Assembly: GCA_016781135.1 (NCBI GenBank)
Contig: JADDQY010000096.1
Coordinates: forward strand, 1 to 34,461
Length of the DNA: 34,461 bases
Direction of reading: 5' to 3'
Source: Actinomycetota bacterium
Lineage (GTDB): Bacteria; Actinomycetota; Acidimicrobiia; Acidimicrobiales; CADCSY01
Positions 8,925 through 18,398 of this stretch are shown here, in pieces. Below the pieces are notes generated by a model. It did not search any database and was not told the DNA's origin. It worked only from the letters and a program-made list of their open reading frames with translations. Each line of letters begins with the position of its first letter. Position 1 is the first letter of the stretch. The translations under genes and the position numbers were made by a program.

Positions 8925-9269
8925 GTGAATGAGGTCAGCTTCACCGCCGGCATCACCTTTCACGACGACCGCGTCGTGACCGTGGACGTCACTGCCATCG
9001 ATGACGTGGGCATCACCTACAAATCGGAGGAAAGGCCTGGCCACGCCGCGTGGGTGGACGTGAAGGCGGTGATGCTCGCTACTACGGACCACATGCTCGA
9101 GAGCGCCGGCTCCCTCTTCTCGATGGCCGAACGGCTCGAGGCAGCCGGCGACGAAGGAGGACCGGAGATGCGGCGCTTCGGTCTTCGACTGCTCGAGCAG
9201 GCCGCGCCCCGGATGTGCCCGGTGGGTGCCCGCTGCGGCCTTCGACCTGGGTTCGCCGGCCAGCCCTGA
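8925..9269 (+). CDS. hypothetical protein
   Basis: GTG 8925 with AGGGAGG at 8912-8918; MNEVSFTAGITFHDDRVVTVDVTAIDDVGITYKSEERPGHAAWVDVKAVM. Confidence 0.55.
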   Translation: MNEVSFTAGITFHDDRVVTVDVTAIDDVGITYKSEERPGHAAWVDVKAVMLATTDHMLESAGSLFSMAERLEAAGDEGGPEMRRFGLRLLEQAAPRMCPVGARCGLRPGFAGQP

Positions 9270-9422
9270 CCGTCCTTCCGACTGATCGCCAGCTGCTGTC
9301 GCCGCCCCCCCACCGTTGTCTCCGACCACCACCACGGCTCTACGGTCATCTCGCCTGGTACTCGTCTCCGCTCGACCGTCGGGCACTGCTACGGCCAACC
9401 GGCGCCGCCCCGGCCGATGTCC

Positions 9423-12400
9423 TCAGCGGTGCGCCGGCCGCCCGAGCGCCCCTTCCGGGATGCCGTCGACATAGGTGATGTGGTTCTTCCGGACGGCGGG
9501 GATGGTGTCACCGGGAATGATGACACCGAGGAGATTGAGGGGGTCGGTGGCGTTCACGGTCACCCGCTCGCCGGTTCTGGGCACCTTGCGCACGTGCGCC
9601 AGCTGTTCCACCGCCGCGGGTAGGGCGTACTGCTCCCCGCTGAACCCGCCTACGAAGCGTCCACCGCGAACCAGGCCCCGGTCTTCGAGCCGCCGAAGCG
9701 CCCACTGAACCTCGCGCCAAGGCAGGCGGAGGGAGTCGTGCACGGCGAGGCTGCGGAAGACCACGCCCCAGCGGTTGAGCAGCTGCTCGGCGACCGCTTC
9801 GCCAAGTGCGTCGCGGTCGAGCTCGCCGTCGGGGCCAGGCACGAGCGACCATCGACCGGCCGAGGCGCCGGTCCCGCCGGTGAACCGGCCCAGGCGCGAC
9901 AGTCGACCGGCGCGACGGGCGGTTCGAGCTCCGCCGACACGGGCTCGGATGGCTGCGAACCCGTCGGACATCACCAGACCACGAGCCACGCCGTCCCACA
10001 ACCCCCGTTCTACGTCGTCGGGGAGACGGCGGGTGGCGGTAGCCAGGTCGCCGGCGAAGCATGCGCCCCGCTGCCGGAGCACGTCGAGCACCTCGGCGGT
10101 GGCGCCGAGGCTGGGCTCGCCCGGCGTGGTGCCCGACCGGGCGGCGGAGAGCAGCCAGGGCAGGTCGGCGCGGAACACGACCGCGATCGGCGTCGCCTTG
10201 GACGGCGCGGTGCTGGGGGTGTTGGGGTCGTCGAGCGCCCTGGGGGTGAGTCGAAGCCACGCCACGTCACCGTTGTGGCAGAGCCGGTCGAGCCATGCCG
10301 GCTCGTAGTGGCGCACTCGGCGGGCGAACAGCTCCACCTCCCAAGTGACGGCCGCGGCCTCGTACCCCTGGAGCTGCTCGAGCACGGCGACGAGGCCCGC
10401 CTCGCCGACGAGCTGGGTGCTCGGCGCCACATGGTGCCAGCGCAGCAGGAACCGCATGAAGTCCTGCGCGGTGACGGGCTCGACGCTCTGGCGACGGGAC
10501 CGCCTCGAGTACGAATGCATGCGGGCCAGGAGCCGGCGAGCCACCCACTCGGTGGTCGCCGCCGCGGCCGTGTAGCGGCCCTGGAGGGCGAAGCCCTCGT
10601 GCTCCAACCCGGCCAGACCGGCTCTCACGTCACCATCGGACAGCGTGGTGGCGTGGGCGAGGCGGTCCTCGGTGGTGACACCGCTCAGTTCGAGATGGCC
10701 GCGCAACGTCCGCTTGACGGCCTCGTCGTCTCCCGCCAGAGCGCGGCGGGCGTCATCGATGGACTCGATGGCGCACCACAGCTCAACCCCGCCGTTGGCG
10801 ACCTCCTGCCCCCGCCCGCGGCTCATCAGCTCCGACCACAGCGGTCGCCAATCGTCGCGGCCGCGGAGCACGACCACGGAGGACAGGAGGTCGTGGAGGT
10901 CGTCCGCGGTGGCCGGCAGGGGAACGATCTCGGCGTGCACCTGGTCGATGGCGGCCGGGTCCAGAGCCCCGATCGAGGCGAGGTCGACCGCCAGCCCGCG
11001 CCGCACGCGGACCGCGTTGGTGCGCCGGTTCTGCGCCTCCTCGTCGTCGAGGAAGGCGTAGGGGCGGGCGGTGATGATCTCATGGGCCAGCACCGACGCC
11101 TCGGTCGTGTCCCGGCAGTGGACCTCCACCTCGCCCGCTTCGATGCGTTCCAGCAGTGACTGCAGGCCCTCGACGTCGAGTGCCTCGTGCAGGGTGTCGT
11201 CGATCGTCTGACGAACCAGCAGGTGCTCGGGGATCTCGATCGGCCCGGTGACGTTCTCCTGGCAGGCCGCGGCCTGAGGGAACACCGCGGCGAGGAGGTC
11301 GTCGGACTCCATGCGCTGGATCGCTGGGGGGTTGCGCCGGCCGTTGCGGAAGCGCAGCACCAGCAGGGCCCGGTTGAGGTTCCACCGCCAGCGGGCCTGG
11401 AACATGGGCGAGTCGAGCACGGCGTGCTCCAGCGTGTCCCGGACGGTGCGGCTGGAGAGATAGCGGGGCACCTCGTCGAGGGGGAAGCTGTGATGGGGAC
11501 CGAGGGACAGCACGACGGCGTCGTCGCTGGCCGCGGCCTGCAGCTCGAAATTGAACGTCCGGCAGAACTTCTTGCGGAGGGCGAGGCCCAGCCCGCGGTT
11601 GATGCGTCCGCCGTAGGGGGAGTGGACGACGAGCTGCATACCGCCGGTGTCGTCGAAGAACCGCTCCAGCACCAGGCACTGCTGGGTGGGCGTGACGCCG
11701 AGGGCAGCTCGGGCCACGGCCAGGTAGTCGACGATCATGGTGGCCGCCGCGTCATCGACGCCCGCCGCCTCGACCAGCCACCGCCGGGCGCCGTCGGGAT
11801 CGCCGGCGACGAGGTGCTCGTCGACGCGGCCCCGCAGCTCCGACACCTCCTCGGACAGCTCTGCGGTCCGAGCCGGAGCCTCCCCCAGCCAGAACGGGAC
11901 CGTCGGCGGCGTGTCACCTGCATCCCGCACCCGGACGACGCCGGCCTCCACCTTGCCGACCTGCCACGAGTGGGTGCCGAGCAGGAAGATGTCACCCGCC
12001 ATCGATTCCACGGCCCAGTCCTCGTTGACGGTGCCGATCAAGGTGTCGTCGGGCTCGGCCACGACCCGGTAGTCGCCGGTCTCGGGGATGGCGCCTCCCG
12101 AGGTGACGGCCGCCAGCCGGGCGCCCTTGCGAGCCCGGAGCTCGCCATTCACCGTGTCGTGGTGGAGGTAGGCGCCCCTGCGACCTCGACCCGTCTCGAT
12201 GCCGTTGGCGACCAGCCCGACCACCTCGTCGAACCGGGCCCGGTCGAGCTCGATGTACGGCGCCGCCCGTCGCACCAACTCGTACAGCTCGCCGGTCGTC
12301 CAATCCTTGGCCGCCACCTCGGCGACGATCTGCTGGGCGGCGATGTCGAGGGGGAGACGCGGCAGCTCGATGGCGTCGAGACGGCCCGCCCGCACGGCCA

Positions 12401-13619
12401 TCAACAGCGCGCTGCACTCGACCAGCTCGTCGCGCGTCAACGGGAACAGCCGTCCCTTGGGCGTTCCCGCCCGGCTGTGGTTGGAGCGGCCGACCCGCTG
12501 CAGGAAGGTGGCGATGCTGCGTGGCGAGCCGATCTGGCATACGAGCTGGACAGGCCCGATGTCGATGCCCAGCTCGAGCGACGCGGTCGCCACCAGGGCC
12601 TTGAGGTCACCCGCCCGCAGCCTGGCCTCCACCCGGTGGCGGCGTTCCTTCGAGAGGCTGCCGTGGTGGGCTGCCACCACGTCGTCGCCCAGGTGCTCTC
12701 CCAGCTGATGTGCCAGGCGCTCGGCGAGCCGACGGGTGTTGACGAACACGAGGGTGGTGCGGTGCTGGCGGACCAGCATGGAGATGCGCTCGAGCACATC
12801 GGCCAGCTGCTCGGCTGACGCCACCGCCTCCAGCTCCCCTTGGGGCAGCTCGAGAGCCAGGTCGAGATCCCGTTGATGGCCGACATCGACCACCGCTGGC
12901 AGCGGGCGGTCACCGACGAGCAGGCGGCCCACCGTCTCGATCGGGCGCTGGGTGGCCGACAGCCCGATGCGCACCGGGCGCCGGTCGCACACCGTCTCGA
13001 GCCGCTCCAGGCTCAACGCCAGGTGGGAACCACGCTTGTCGCGGGCGACGGCGTGAATCTCGTCGACGATCACCGTCTCCACGGTGCGCAGCACCTCTCG
13101 TCCGCGGTCGCTCGTTACCAGCAGGTAGAGCGACTCCGGCGTGGTGACGACGAAGCTGGGTGGGCGGCGCATCATGACGGCTCGCTGCGAGCTGGAGGTG
13201 TCGCCCGTGCGCACCCCCACCCGGATCTCGGGCGGGTCGAACCCCAGCTCGGTGGCCAGGGTCGCGATCTCACGCAGCGGCCGTTCCAGGTTCTCGGCGA
13301 TGTCGACCGCCAACGCCTTCAGGGGCGACACGTACACCACCCGGGTGAGGGCGCCCACCTCCTGTCCGGCATCGTGGGCCCGGTACAGGGAATCGATCGC
13401 GACCAGGAACCCAGCCAGGGTCTTTCCCGACCCGGTCGGCGCAGCGATCAAGGTGTGGGCCCCGGAGGCGATCAACGGCCAGCCTCGAGCCTGGGGCTCA
13501 GTCGGCCCTTCCGGGAACCGGCGCAGGAACCATTCCGCCACCGCCGGGTGAAACCCGGCGAAGACGCCGGCAGCGCCGGAGAAGCACGACGCCGTCTCCG
13601 CAGTCGGTGCCGACACCAT
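9423..13619 (-). CDS. lhr: Lhr-like large DEAD/DEAH helicase
   Basis: Likely start ATG 13619 (ORF open to 13703); LIAAPTGSGKTLAGFLVAID, VYVSPLKALAVDIAENL, VDEIHAVARDKRGSHL, QRVGRSNHSRAG, long C-terminal extension. Confidence 0.95.
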   Translation of the reverse strand: MVSAPTAETASCFSGAAGVFAGFHPAVAEWFLRRFPEGPTEPQARGWPLIASGAHTLIAAPTGSGKTLAGFLVAIDSLYRAHDAGQEVGALTRVVYVSPLKALAVDIAENLERPLREIATLATELGFDPPEIRVGVRTGDTSSSQRAVMMRRPPSFVVTTPESLYLLVTSDRGREVLRTVETVIVDEIHAVARDKRGSHLALSLERLETVCDRRPVRIGLSATQRPIETVGRLLVGDRPLPAVVDVGHQRDLDLALELPQGELEAVASAEQLADVLERISMLVRQHRTTLVFVNTRRLAERLAHQLGEHLGDDVVAAHHGSLSKERRHRVEARLRAGDLKALVATASLELGIDIGPVQLVCQIGSPRSIATFLQRVGRSNHSRAGTPKGRLFPLTRDELVECSALLMAVRAGRLDAIELPRLPLDIAAQQIVAEVAAKDWTTGELYELVRRAAPYIELDRARFDEVVGLVANGIETGRGRRGAYLHHDTVNGELRARKGARLAAVTSGGAIPETGDYRVVAEPDDTLIGTVNEDWAVESMAGDIFLLGTHSWQVGKVEAGVVRVRDAGDTPPTVPFWLGEAPARTAELSEEVSELRGRVDEHLVAGDPDGARRWLVEAAGVDDAAATMIVDYLAVARAALGVTPTQQCLVLERFFDDTGGMQLVVHSPYGGRINRGLGLALRKKFCRTFNFELQAAASDDAVVLSLGPHHSFPLDEVPRYLSSRTVRDTLEHAVLDSPMFQARWRWNLNRALLVLRFRNGRRNPPAIQRMESDDLLAAVFPQAAACQENVTGPIEIPEHLLVRQTIDDTLHEALDVEGLQSLLERIEAGEVEVHCRDTTEASVLAHEIITARPYAFLDDEEAQNRRTNAVRVRRGLAVDLASIGALDPAAIDQVHAEIVPLPATADDLHDLLSSVVVLRGRDDWRPLWSELMSRGRGQEVANGGVELWCAIESIDDARRALAGDDEAVKRTLRGHLELSGVTTEDRLAHATTLSDGDVRAGLAGLEHEGFALQGRYTAAAATTEWVARRLLARMHSYSRRSRRQSVEPVTAQDFMRFLLRWHHVAPSTQLVGEAGLVAVLEQLQGYEAAAVTWEVELFARRVRHYEPAWLDRLCHNGDVAWLRLTPRALDDPNTPSTAPSKATPIAVVFRADLPWLLSAARSGTTPGEPSLGATAEVLDVLRQRGACFAGDLATATRRLPDDVERGLWDGVARGLVMSDGFAAIRARVGGARTARRAGRLSRLGRFTGGTGASAGRWSLVPGPDGELDRDALGEAVAEQLLNRWGVVFRSLAVHDSLRLPWREVQWALRRLEDRGLVRGGRFVGGFSGEQYALPAAVEQLAHVRKVPRTGERVTVNATDPLNLLGVIIPGDTIPAVRKNHITYVDGIPEGALGRPAHR

Positions 13620-13824
13620 CGTCACGATCGTATGCACGGACTGAGACAGCTCCGACGGCTGCAAAGGGCACGCCGACCCACGAGCTCGTCGAGGACGTTC
13701 CACTCACTCGGGGGCGCTTGCATCATGCCCTCGGACCTCCTGTCCGTTCTGGCCCATCTGCCGGGCATCGATGCCGTCGGCGCGGTGGGCCCGCCGAGGA
13801 GGGAGACGTGGCCGAGCGGGCGCG

Positions 13825-14628
13825 TCAGCGCGAGTCCCAGGCGAGGATCGCATCGGTGACGGGGGCGAAGAGGTCAGGCCGCAGGCCGTCGTCGATCAGG
13901 AGCACGCCGTCGGTACGGCCTCGGGCCTGAGCGAGTGGAAGCGCAGGATCGTTGACGTCGGCGATCGACAGCGTGGCAATCCCTGCCTCGATTGCGGCCC
14001 CAGCGAAGCCGTGGTCGGCCACCACCAGCTCGGGCAGCCCGTTGCCCACGCTGTCCAGCATCGCCTCCATGTACTCCGGGAGGTGGGTGTGGCGGGTGGA
14101 TCCACCGTGGAACAGCGCCGCCACGTCGTCGATGTAGGCGATGGAGCAGGGGATCCCCTCCGGCGTGCGGGCGACCTCCCGCCCGTCCCCCAGGGGCCGG
14201 AGCAGAAGACACCCGGCCCGGGCCAAGGCGCCGGCCAGGGTTCCGTAATGGGGGAGAAGCACCGGGTGCCCGGTGGCCACGAGCACCTTGCCGCCGCCCC
14301 CGGCGACGAGCTCGGCGAGGACGTCACGGTGCTTCCGCACACCCGCCAGGGTGGCCGCAGGTTCGATGAAGGCAGGGGTCTCGTCGGCGTGCCCCCGTAG
14401 CCGCCCGCCACCCGCGGCCTCGAGGGCGGCGATGGCGTTCTCGAAACTGGCCACACGCCAGTCGGAGAGCCCGAACGTGTACTCGGCATGGCCCGCCACC
14501 AAGCGTCGGCAGTTGCCCACGCAGGAGCCGACCGGCGTGGCCACCTCGCCGCTCAGGCGGTTCTGCACGAGTCGCTCGGCCAGGCCGAGATCGTCGTCGG
14601 CCACTGGCCTGGCGGAAGCAGAATCCAT
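13825..14628 (-). CDS. conserved hypothetical, phosphatase-like protein
   Basis: ATG 14628: MDSASARPVADDDLGLAERLVQNRLSGEVATPVGSCVGNCRRLVAGHAEYTFGLSDW...VLVATGHPVLLPHYGTLA. Confidence 0.75.
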   Translation of the reverse strand: MDSASARPVADDDLGLAERLVQNRLSGEVATPVGSCVGNCRRLVAGHAEYTFGLSDWRVASFENAIAALEAAGGGRLRGHADETPAFIEPAATLAGVRKHRDVLAELVAGGGGKVLVATGHPVLLPHYGTLAGALARAGCLLLRPLGDGREVARTPEGIPCSIAYIDDVAALFHGGSTRHTHLPEYMEAMLDSVGNGLPELVVADHGFAGAAIEAGIATLSIADVNDPALPLAQARGRTDGVLLIDDGLRPDLFAPVTDAILAWDSR

Positions 14629-14789
14629 GTCTCCATCTTGGCTCGCTGGCGACGCGCCCGAACCCTGACGGGCCCCCTTTGCCTCTACGAAGCCAGACGG
14701 GCACCGTTCGCATCGGTTCCGGACGCTCCCCGGGGCACTGCGCGTTGCTCGCGCCGGTCGCGAGCAACGCCGGCTGACACCATTGTCCG

Positions 14790-15272
14790 ATGGGACGGCG
14801 ACGACCTTCTCCTGGCCGTTCGGGAAGGGAGCCGCTCGAGCGTCTCGGCACGCTCGTTGCCCTCCGGTTTCTTCATCTCCATCAGGCGATCTACGAGGTC
14901 GCCGACGGGCGAGTCGGGCATCGTCTTCTCGGTGTCCCCTGCCTGCTGCTTCGTACGACCGGCAGGCGCACCGGGAAGAGTCGCACTTCGTCGTTGGCCT
15001 ACGCCCGTGACGGCGAGGACTACTTGGTGGTCGGCTCTCTCGGTGGCGCGGATCGGGCACCCGGCTGGCTCCATAACCTGCGAGCTGAACCGCACGTCGG
15101 GGTGCAGGTCGCTCGGGACCGCTTCCCCGCCATCGCGACGGTCCTCGAGCGGGACGATGACGACTACCATCGGCTGTGGCGGTTGATGAACGAGCATCAC
15201 CGGGGACGCTACGACCGCTACCAGGCCAAGACGGATCGACTCATTCCTCTCGTTCGGCTCACTCGCCTCTGA
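14790..15272 (+). CDS. nitroreductase/deazaflavin (F420)-dependent oxidoreductase family protein
   Basis: GVPCLLLRTTGRRTGKSRTSSLAYARDGEDYLVVGSLGGADRAPGWLHNLRAEPHVGVQV; exact start uncertain. Confidence 0.88.
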   Translation: MGRRRPSPGRSGREPLERLGTLVALRFLHLHQAIYEVADGRVGHRLLGVPCLLLRTTGRRTGKSRTSSLAYARDGEDYLVVGSLGGADRAPGWLHNLRAEPHVGVQVARDRFPAIATVLERDDDDYHRLWRLMNEHHRGRYDRYQAKTDRLIPLVRLTRL

Positions 15273-15485
15273 GCCCTACGCCCGAGATCGCGTGCGGCTC
15301 ATGCACCACCGCGCCCTGCCGCATGCTCGTCGCCGTCCAGGACGACATTCTCGAGGACGTCTTCAGTGCCCCACCACCATGGAGAACGGGGCCGCCTCAC
15401 CCACTGCAGCAATTCACAGGGCCTGGTTCTACGAACCTTGCCCACGACGCCCGACGGGCCGCTGTTGCTGCCCGAGCTTCTTCAC

Positions 15486-15887
15486 CTACACGCCATGCGC
15501 AGCTTCGTACTCCGCCAGGATGTTCTGTGGAATCCGACCCCGGTTTCCGAGCTCCGGGTAGCCGTTGTTCCGAGCCCACTCGCGCACGGCGCGGAGCCGC
15601 TCACGATCGGCCGTGGTGCGAGGAGCAGGACCGGGCTCAGGCTGGGAAGCGACCGACGGCGTGGCACGGCGGGACCGACGCCCGCTACCGATGCGAGACC
15701 GATCGCTCGACCACCCGATCATGGCTTGCACCGTGTTGTGAAAGTTCTCGGCGTGAGGGGCGCAGAGGTCGAGCGCGTAGCTATAGCCGTCGTATCCGAA
15801 GCCCACGCTCTCCTCCGCCTCGACATCCTCACCCGTCTCCGCCCTGCACTGATCGCACGTCAGGAACGTCACCGTAGTCTTCGCCAC
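15486..15887 (-). CDS. Lsr2-like nucleoid-associated protein with added Cys/His residues
   Basis: C-terminus LRAVREWARNNGYPELGNRGRIPQNILAEYEAAHGV matches the Lsr2 DNA-binding domain; N-terminus MAKTTVTFLTCDQCRAETG...VGFGYDGYSYALDLCAPHAENF. Confidence 0.85.
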   Translation of the reverse strand: MAKTTVTFLTCDQCRAETGEDVEAEESVGFGYDGYSYALDLCAPHAENFHNTVQAMIGWSSDRSRIGSGRRSRRATPSVASQPEPGPAPRTTADRERLRAVREWARNNGYPELGNRGRIPQNILAEYEAAHGV

Positions 15888-16159
15888 AAACTCCCTCTTT
15901 CTCTTCGCTTTCTGCCAATTGCAAAGGTAGACGCTCCGGCGTCGCTGGTCACATCAGCTGCAGAGCGTCAGCATCCAGGGATCGGGAGACAACTCCACCG
16001 GGGTCCGAATGATACTCCTTGGCTCAGGGCTGGGCTGAAACCGGTTAGGTCGCCTTTTGGGCACGAGGTCCCCCGACGTACCCGAGCGGCGAGAGCTGGA
16101 GAGCGAATCTCAGGCACGCAAAAGGAGAACGAAACCCGAGACGCTGCAAAAGGCTGCGG

Positions 16160-16187
16160 CTGGGCGAGTCGACGACTCCTCGCCCAG
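16160..16187. terminator. hairpin, possible terminator
   Basis: CTGGGCGAG ... CTCGCCCAG perfect 9-bp stem; no clear T-tract. Confidence 0.4.
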
Positions 16188-16209
16188 CACTTGTTGTCAC
16201 CGAAGAACA

Positions 16210-16235
16210 GAGGCGGCGGGTTACGCCGCCGCCTC
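16210..16235. terminator. hairpin, possible terminator of the minus-strand ORF ending at 16221
   Basis: GAGGCGGCG ... CGCCGCCTC 9-bp stem whose loop contains the TAA of ORF 16221-16547; no T-tract. Confidence 0.4.
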
Positions 16236-16547
16236 CTGAGGAAGCGTGACGCTTCCCGTCCCCCTGAGAACAGAGACGGTAACGGCGGGCGGGACAGCCG
16301 GTTTCCGGCCACCGGGAAGGAGGACCCGTCCCCCTCCCCTCGTCGACGACCGTTCCAACGCCCTTATCGTGCCGGCGGCCACGACCTTGTCCGGTTCTTC
16401 TTTCAGGAAGACCAGGACGAACCTCTGGTTCGCCGTCTGGGCCGACACCGTACCCGTTGGGCCGAGCACGGCGATGGGCACCCCCAGCATGATGGCAACC
16501 GCTTTGTCCACTTCCGCCTCCTCTGGGACGAGGACTGCGACCTGCAC
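16221..16547 (-). CDS. hypothetical protein (uncertain)
   Basis: MQVAVLVPEEAEVDKAVAIMLGVPIAVLGPTGTVSAQTANQRFVLVFLKEEPDKVVAAGT; plausible protein-like composition, no recognised family. Confidence 0.4.
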   Translation of the reverse strand: MQVAVLVPEEAEVDKAVAIMLGVPIAVLGPTGTVSAQTANQRFVLVFLKEEPDKVVAAGTIRALERSSTRGGGRVLLPGGRKPAVPPAVTVSVLRGTGSVTLPQEAAA

Positions 16548-16938
16548 CTTGCAGGCAGGTGCAGATGCTCGCTCCCCGGGGGGTCAGGTCGCATGGTGCA
16601 AGCACCAACTGGTCGTCCCAAACCGGCCCCAGTTCATCCGCTGCTCCTTGGAGCTCGGATCACGAGACTGACGAACGAAAGGGATGCGGCGTCCGACGAG
16701 AGCGTCGGCAACCGACCGCCACGATGGCGTCGAGCTAGACCGGAGCGAGGCTCATGGATGGCGTTCTTCCGTAGATGCGAACAACGAGGTGGGCTCGGGC
16801 GTTCGTGGCCTTGTCCGAGGGCACCGGGCCGGTGCCAGCCTTTCCCATTGTGGAACCGACGAGGGCCCGCGCTGGCGGCCCGAATGCTGCAGTAACCTTT
16901 GCGCTCCGCGCCAGGGCGCCCGCCAAGCGTTCCCGTAG

Positions 16939-17130
16939 CTCTCCTCCCGTGAGAAAGAGGTGCTGGTGCACCTTGCCGACGGGCTGACGGACCAGGAGAC
17001 CGGGCGGACCCTGTTCATCTCCCCGATCACCGATCGCAACCACCGTGAGCAACATCCTGGCGAAGCTCCAGGTCACGAACCGACGCCAGGCAATGATCCT
17101 GGTGCGGGAGGCCATCGAACCTAGAGCGGC
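16939..17130 (+). pseudogene. LuxR-type HTH C-terminal fragment, frameshifted
   Basis: Frame 1: LSSREKEVLVHLADGLTDQETGRTLFISPITDRNH; then frame 2 (ORF 17045): VSNILAKLQVTNRRQAMILVREAIE; one extra C in CACCGTGAGC; TAG directly upstream and no N-terminal domain. Confidence 0.75.
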
Positions 17131-17250
17131 GGGCGGGACACTCGCGTCACCGGCTCGCTTCCGCCTGGGGTTGCCCCGGTTCGACGCACACATTCACTGG
17201 CGGCGAGCGAGCACAGCATCTCCGGACACGGGTTCGGCCCCGCCAGGGCA

Positions 17251-17660
17251 TCAACTAGCCCTCGCCCGGTCGGGCGGTGGCCAGAGGGCGACGGCGAGGC
17301 CGAGCAGGGCGCTAGCGATGTGGAGGCGTTGTCGGGGTTGTTGATGTTGAGGACGTTGATGTCGCGTTCGCCTACCGCGACGAGGCCGTAGATGAAGGTG
17401 GCGCCGTATCCGACCGCCAGGGCCCACCCGTAGATTCGGGCTGTGTCGAGGCGGGGCCACAGCGCGATCCCGGCGAAGCCGATCAGTAGGTGGACCACGT
17501 TGTGCAGCGGGTTCACTCCGAGCCCGAGCAACGTCTCGCCCGTCTCTTTCGCGAAGTTGTCGAAGCCCGTGACGAAGAAACCGGCGAGCCCGGCAAGGCT
17601 GTAGGCAACACCGATGGCGAGCGCCAGGTATTGAGCTGAGTGCCTTCCTTCCAGATCCAC
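17251..17660 (-). pseudogene. DUF4383 family membrane protein with frameshift
   Basis: VDLEGRHSAQYLALAIGVAYSLAGLAGFFVTGFDNFAKETGETLLGLGVNPLHNVVHLLIGFAGIALWP...NVLNINNPDN, then reading continues in another frame as LHIASALLGLAVALWPPPDRARAS (stop at 17251). Confidence 0.75.
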
Positions 17661-17892
17661 AGGCCCTCCACGCGTTTGGCGAAGGACGAGACGAGAAGAG
17701 GAGCCCTCCTCGACCGCCGGCTGGTGGTTCCAACGCGTCTCATCCTCCCCGGGTACCGGGCGACAGGAAACGGACGGTGCCAGCGCATGACCCTCCGCAT
17801 GAGCTCCAGCTCGTCGTGTCCAAGGCGAGTGTTTCGCTCTCGGCTCAGCCAACCAGCGCCTCTCTGGTGTTGGGGAGAGTCAGACTGGCGGG

Positions 17893-18108
17893 ATGCCCAG
17901 GGTTGTGAGCTCCGCCGTCAGCGGGGCACTGGTGGGGCTCGGTGCTCTCGCCGTCGTCGACAACGTCATCGTGCATTGGCTTCTTGGCTGGCACCGCCTG
18001 AACGAAATGTGGTCCCACGAGAGGAATCTGATGGGCGAGGTGGTGCTCGTCGTTCTCGGCATCGCGATGGTCGCCCTGGGTCTCCGTCGAGAGCGCCACA
18101 GGGCGTGA
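17893..18108 (+). CDS. small membrane protein resembling one half of DUF2243
   Basis: MPRVVSSAVSGALVGLGALAVVDNVIVHWLLGWHRLNEMWSHERNLMGEVVLVVLGIAMVALGLRRERHRA. Confidence 0.7.
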   Translation: MPRVVSSAVSGALVGLGALAVVDNVIVHWLLGWHRLNEMWSHERNLMGEVVLVVLGIAMVALGLRRERHRA

Positions 18109-18398
18109 GCAGCACCTCATGGTCCCGGGAGTCAGGAACGGTGTGCCGTTCGTCGGAGCCTCGTCGTCATGCGGCGCAGAGGAAGTGCGAAGTGGCGCGG
18201 CCCTGCGCGCGAGTTCGCTCTGGAGCGAGTGGCAGTTGTCGCCGGCGCCCGTCGGCTGCCGTGGGCGAACGCTCTCGTCCCTGCCCTGGGGAAGGAGCCT
18301 GGCGCGGCGTGTTGGCAACGGCCGAGGAGGGCCTGGCGCTCTCTGAGTGGCAGGGCGCCAGGAAGGCGACGAGGCGCGTGGCCGTTCGGTGCTAGCCG

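Noticed and set aside
9738-12818. Long plus-strand ORFs (473 aa and 543 aa)
   Set aside because: Antisense shadows of the lhr helicase, which has clear helicase motifs.
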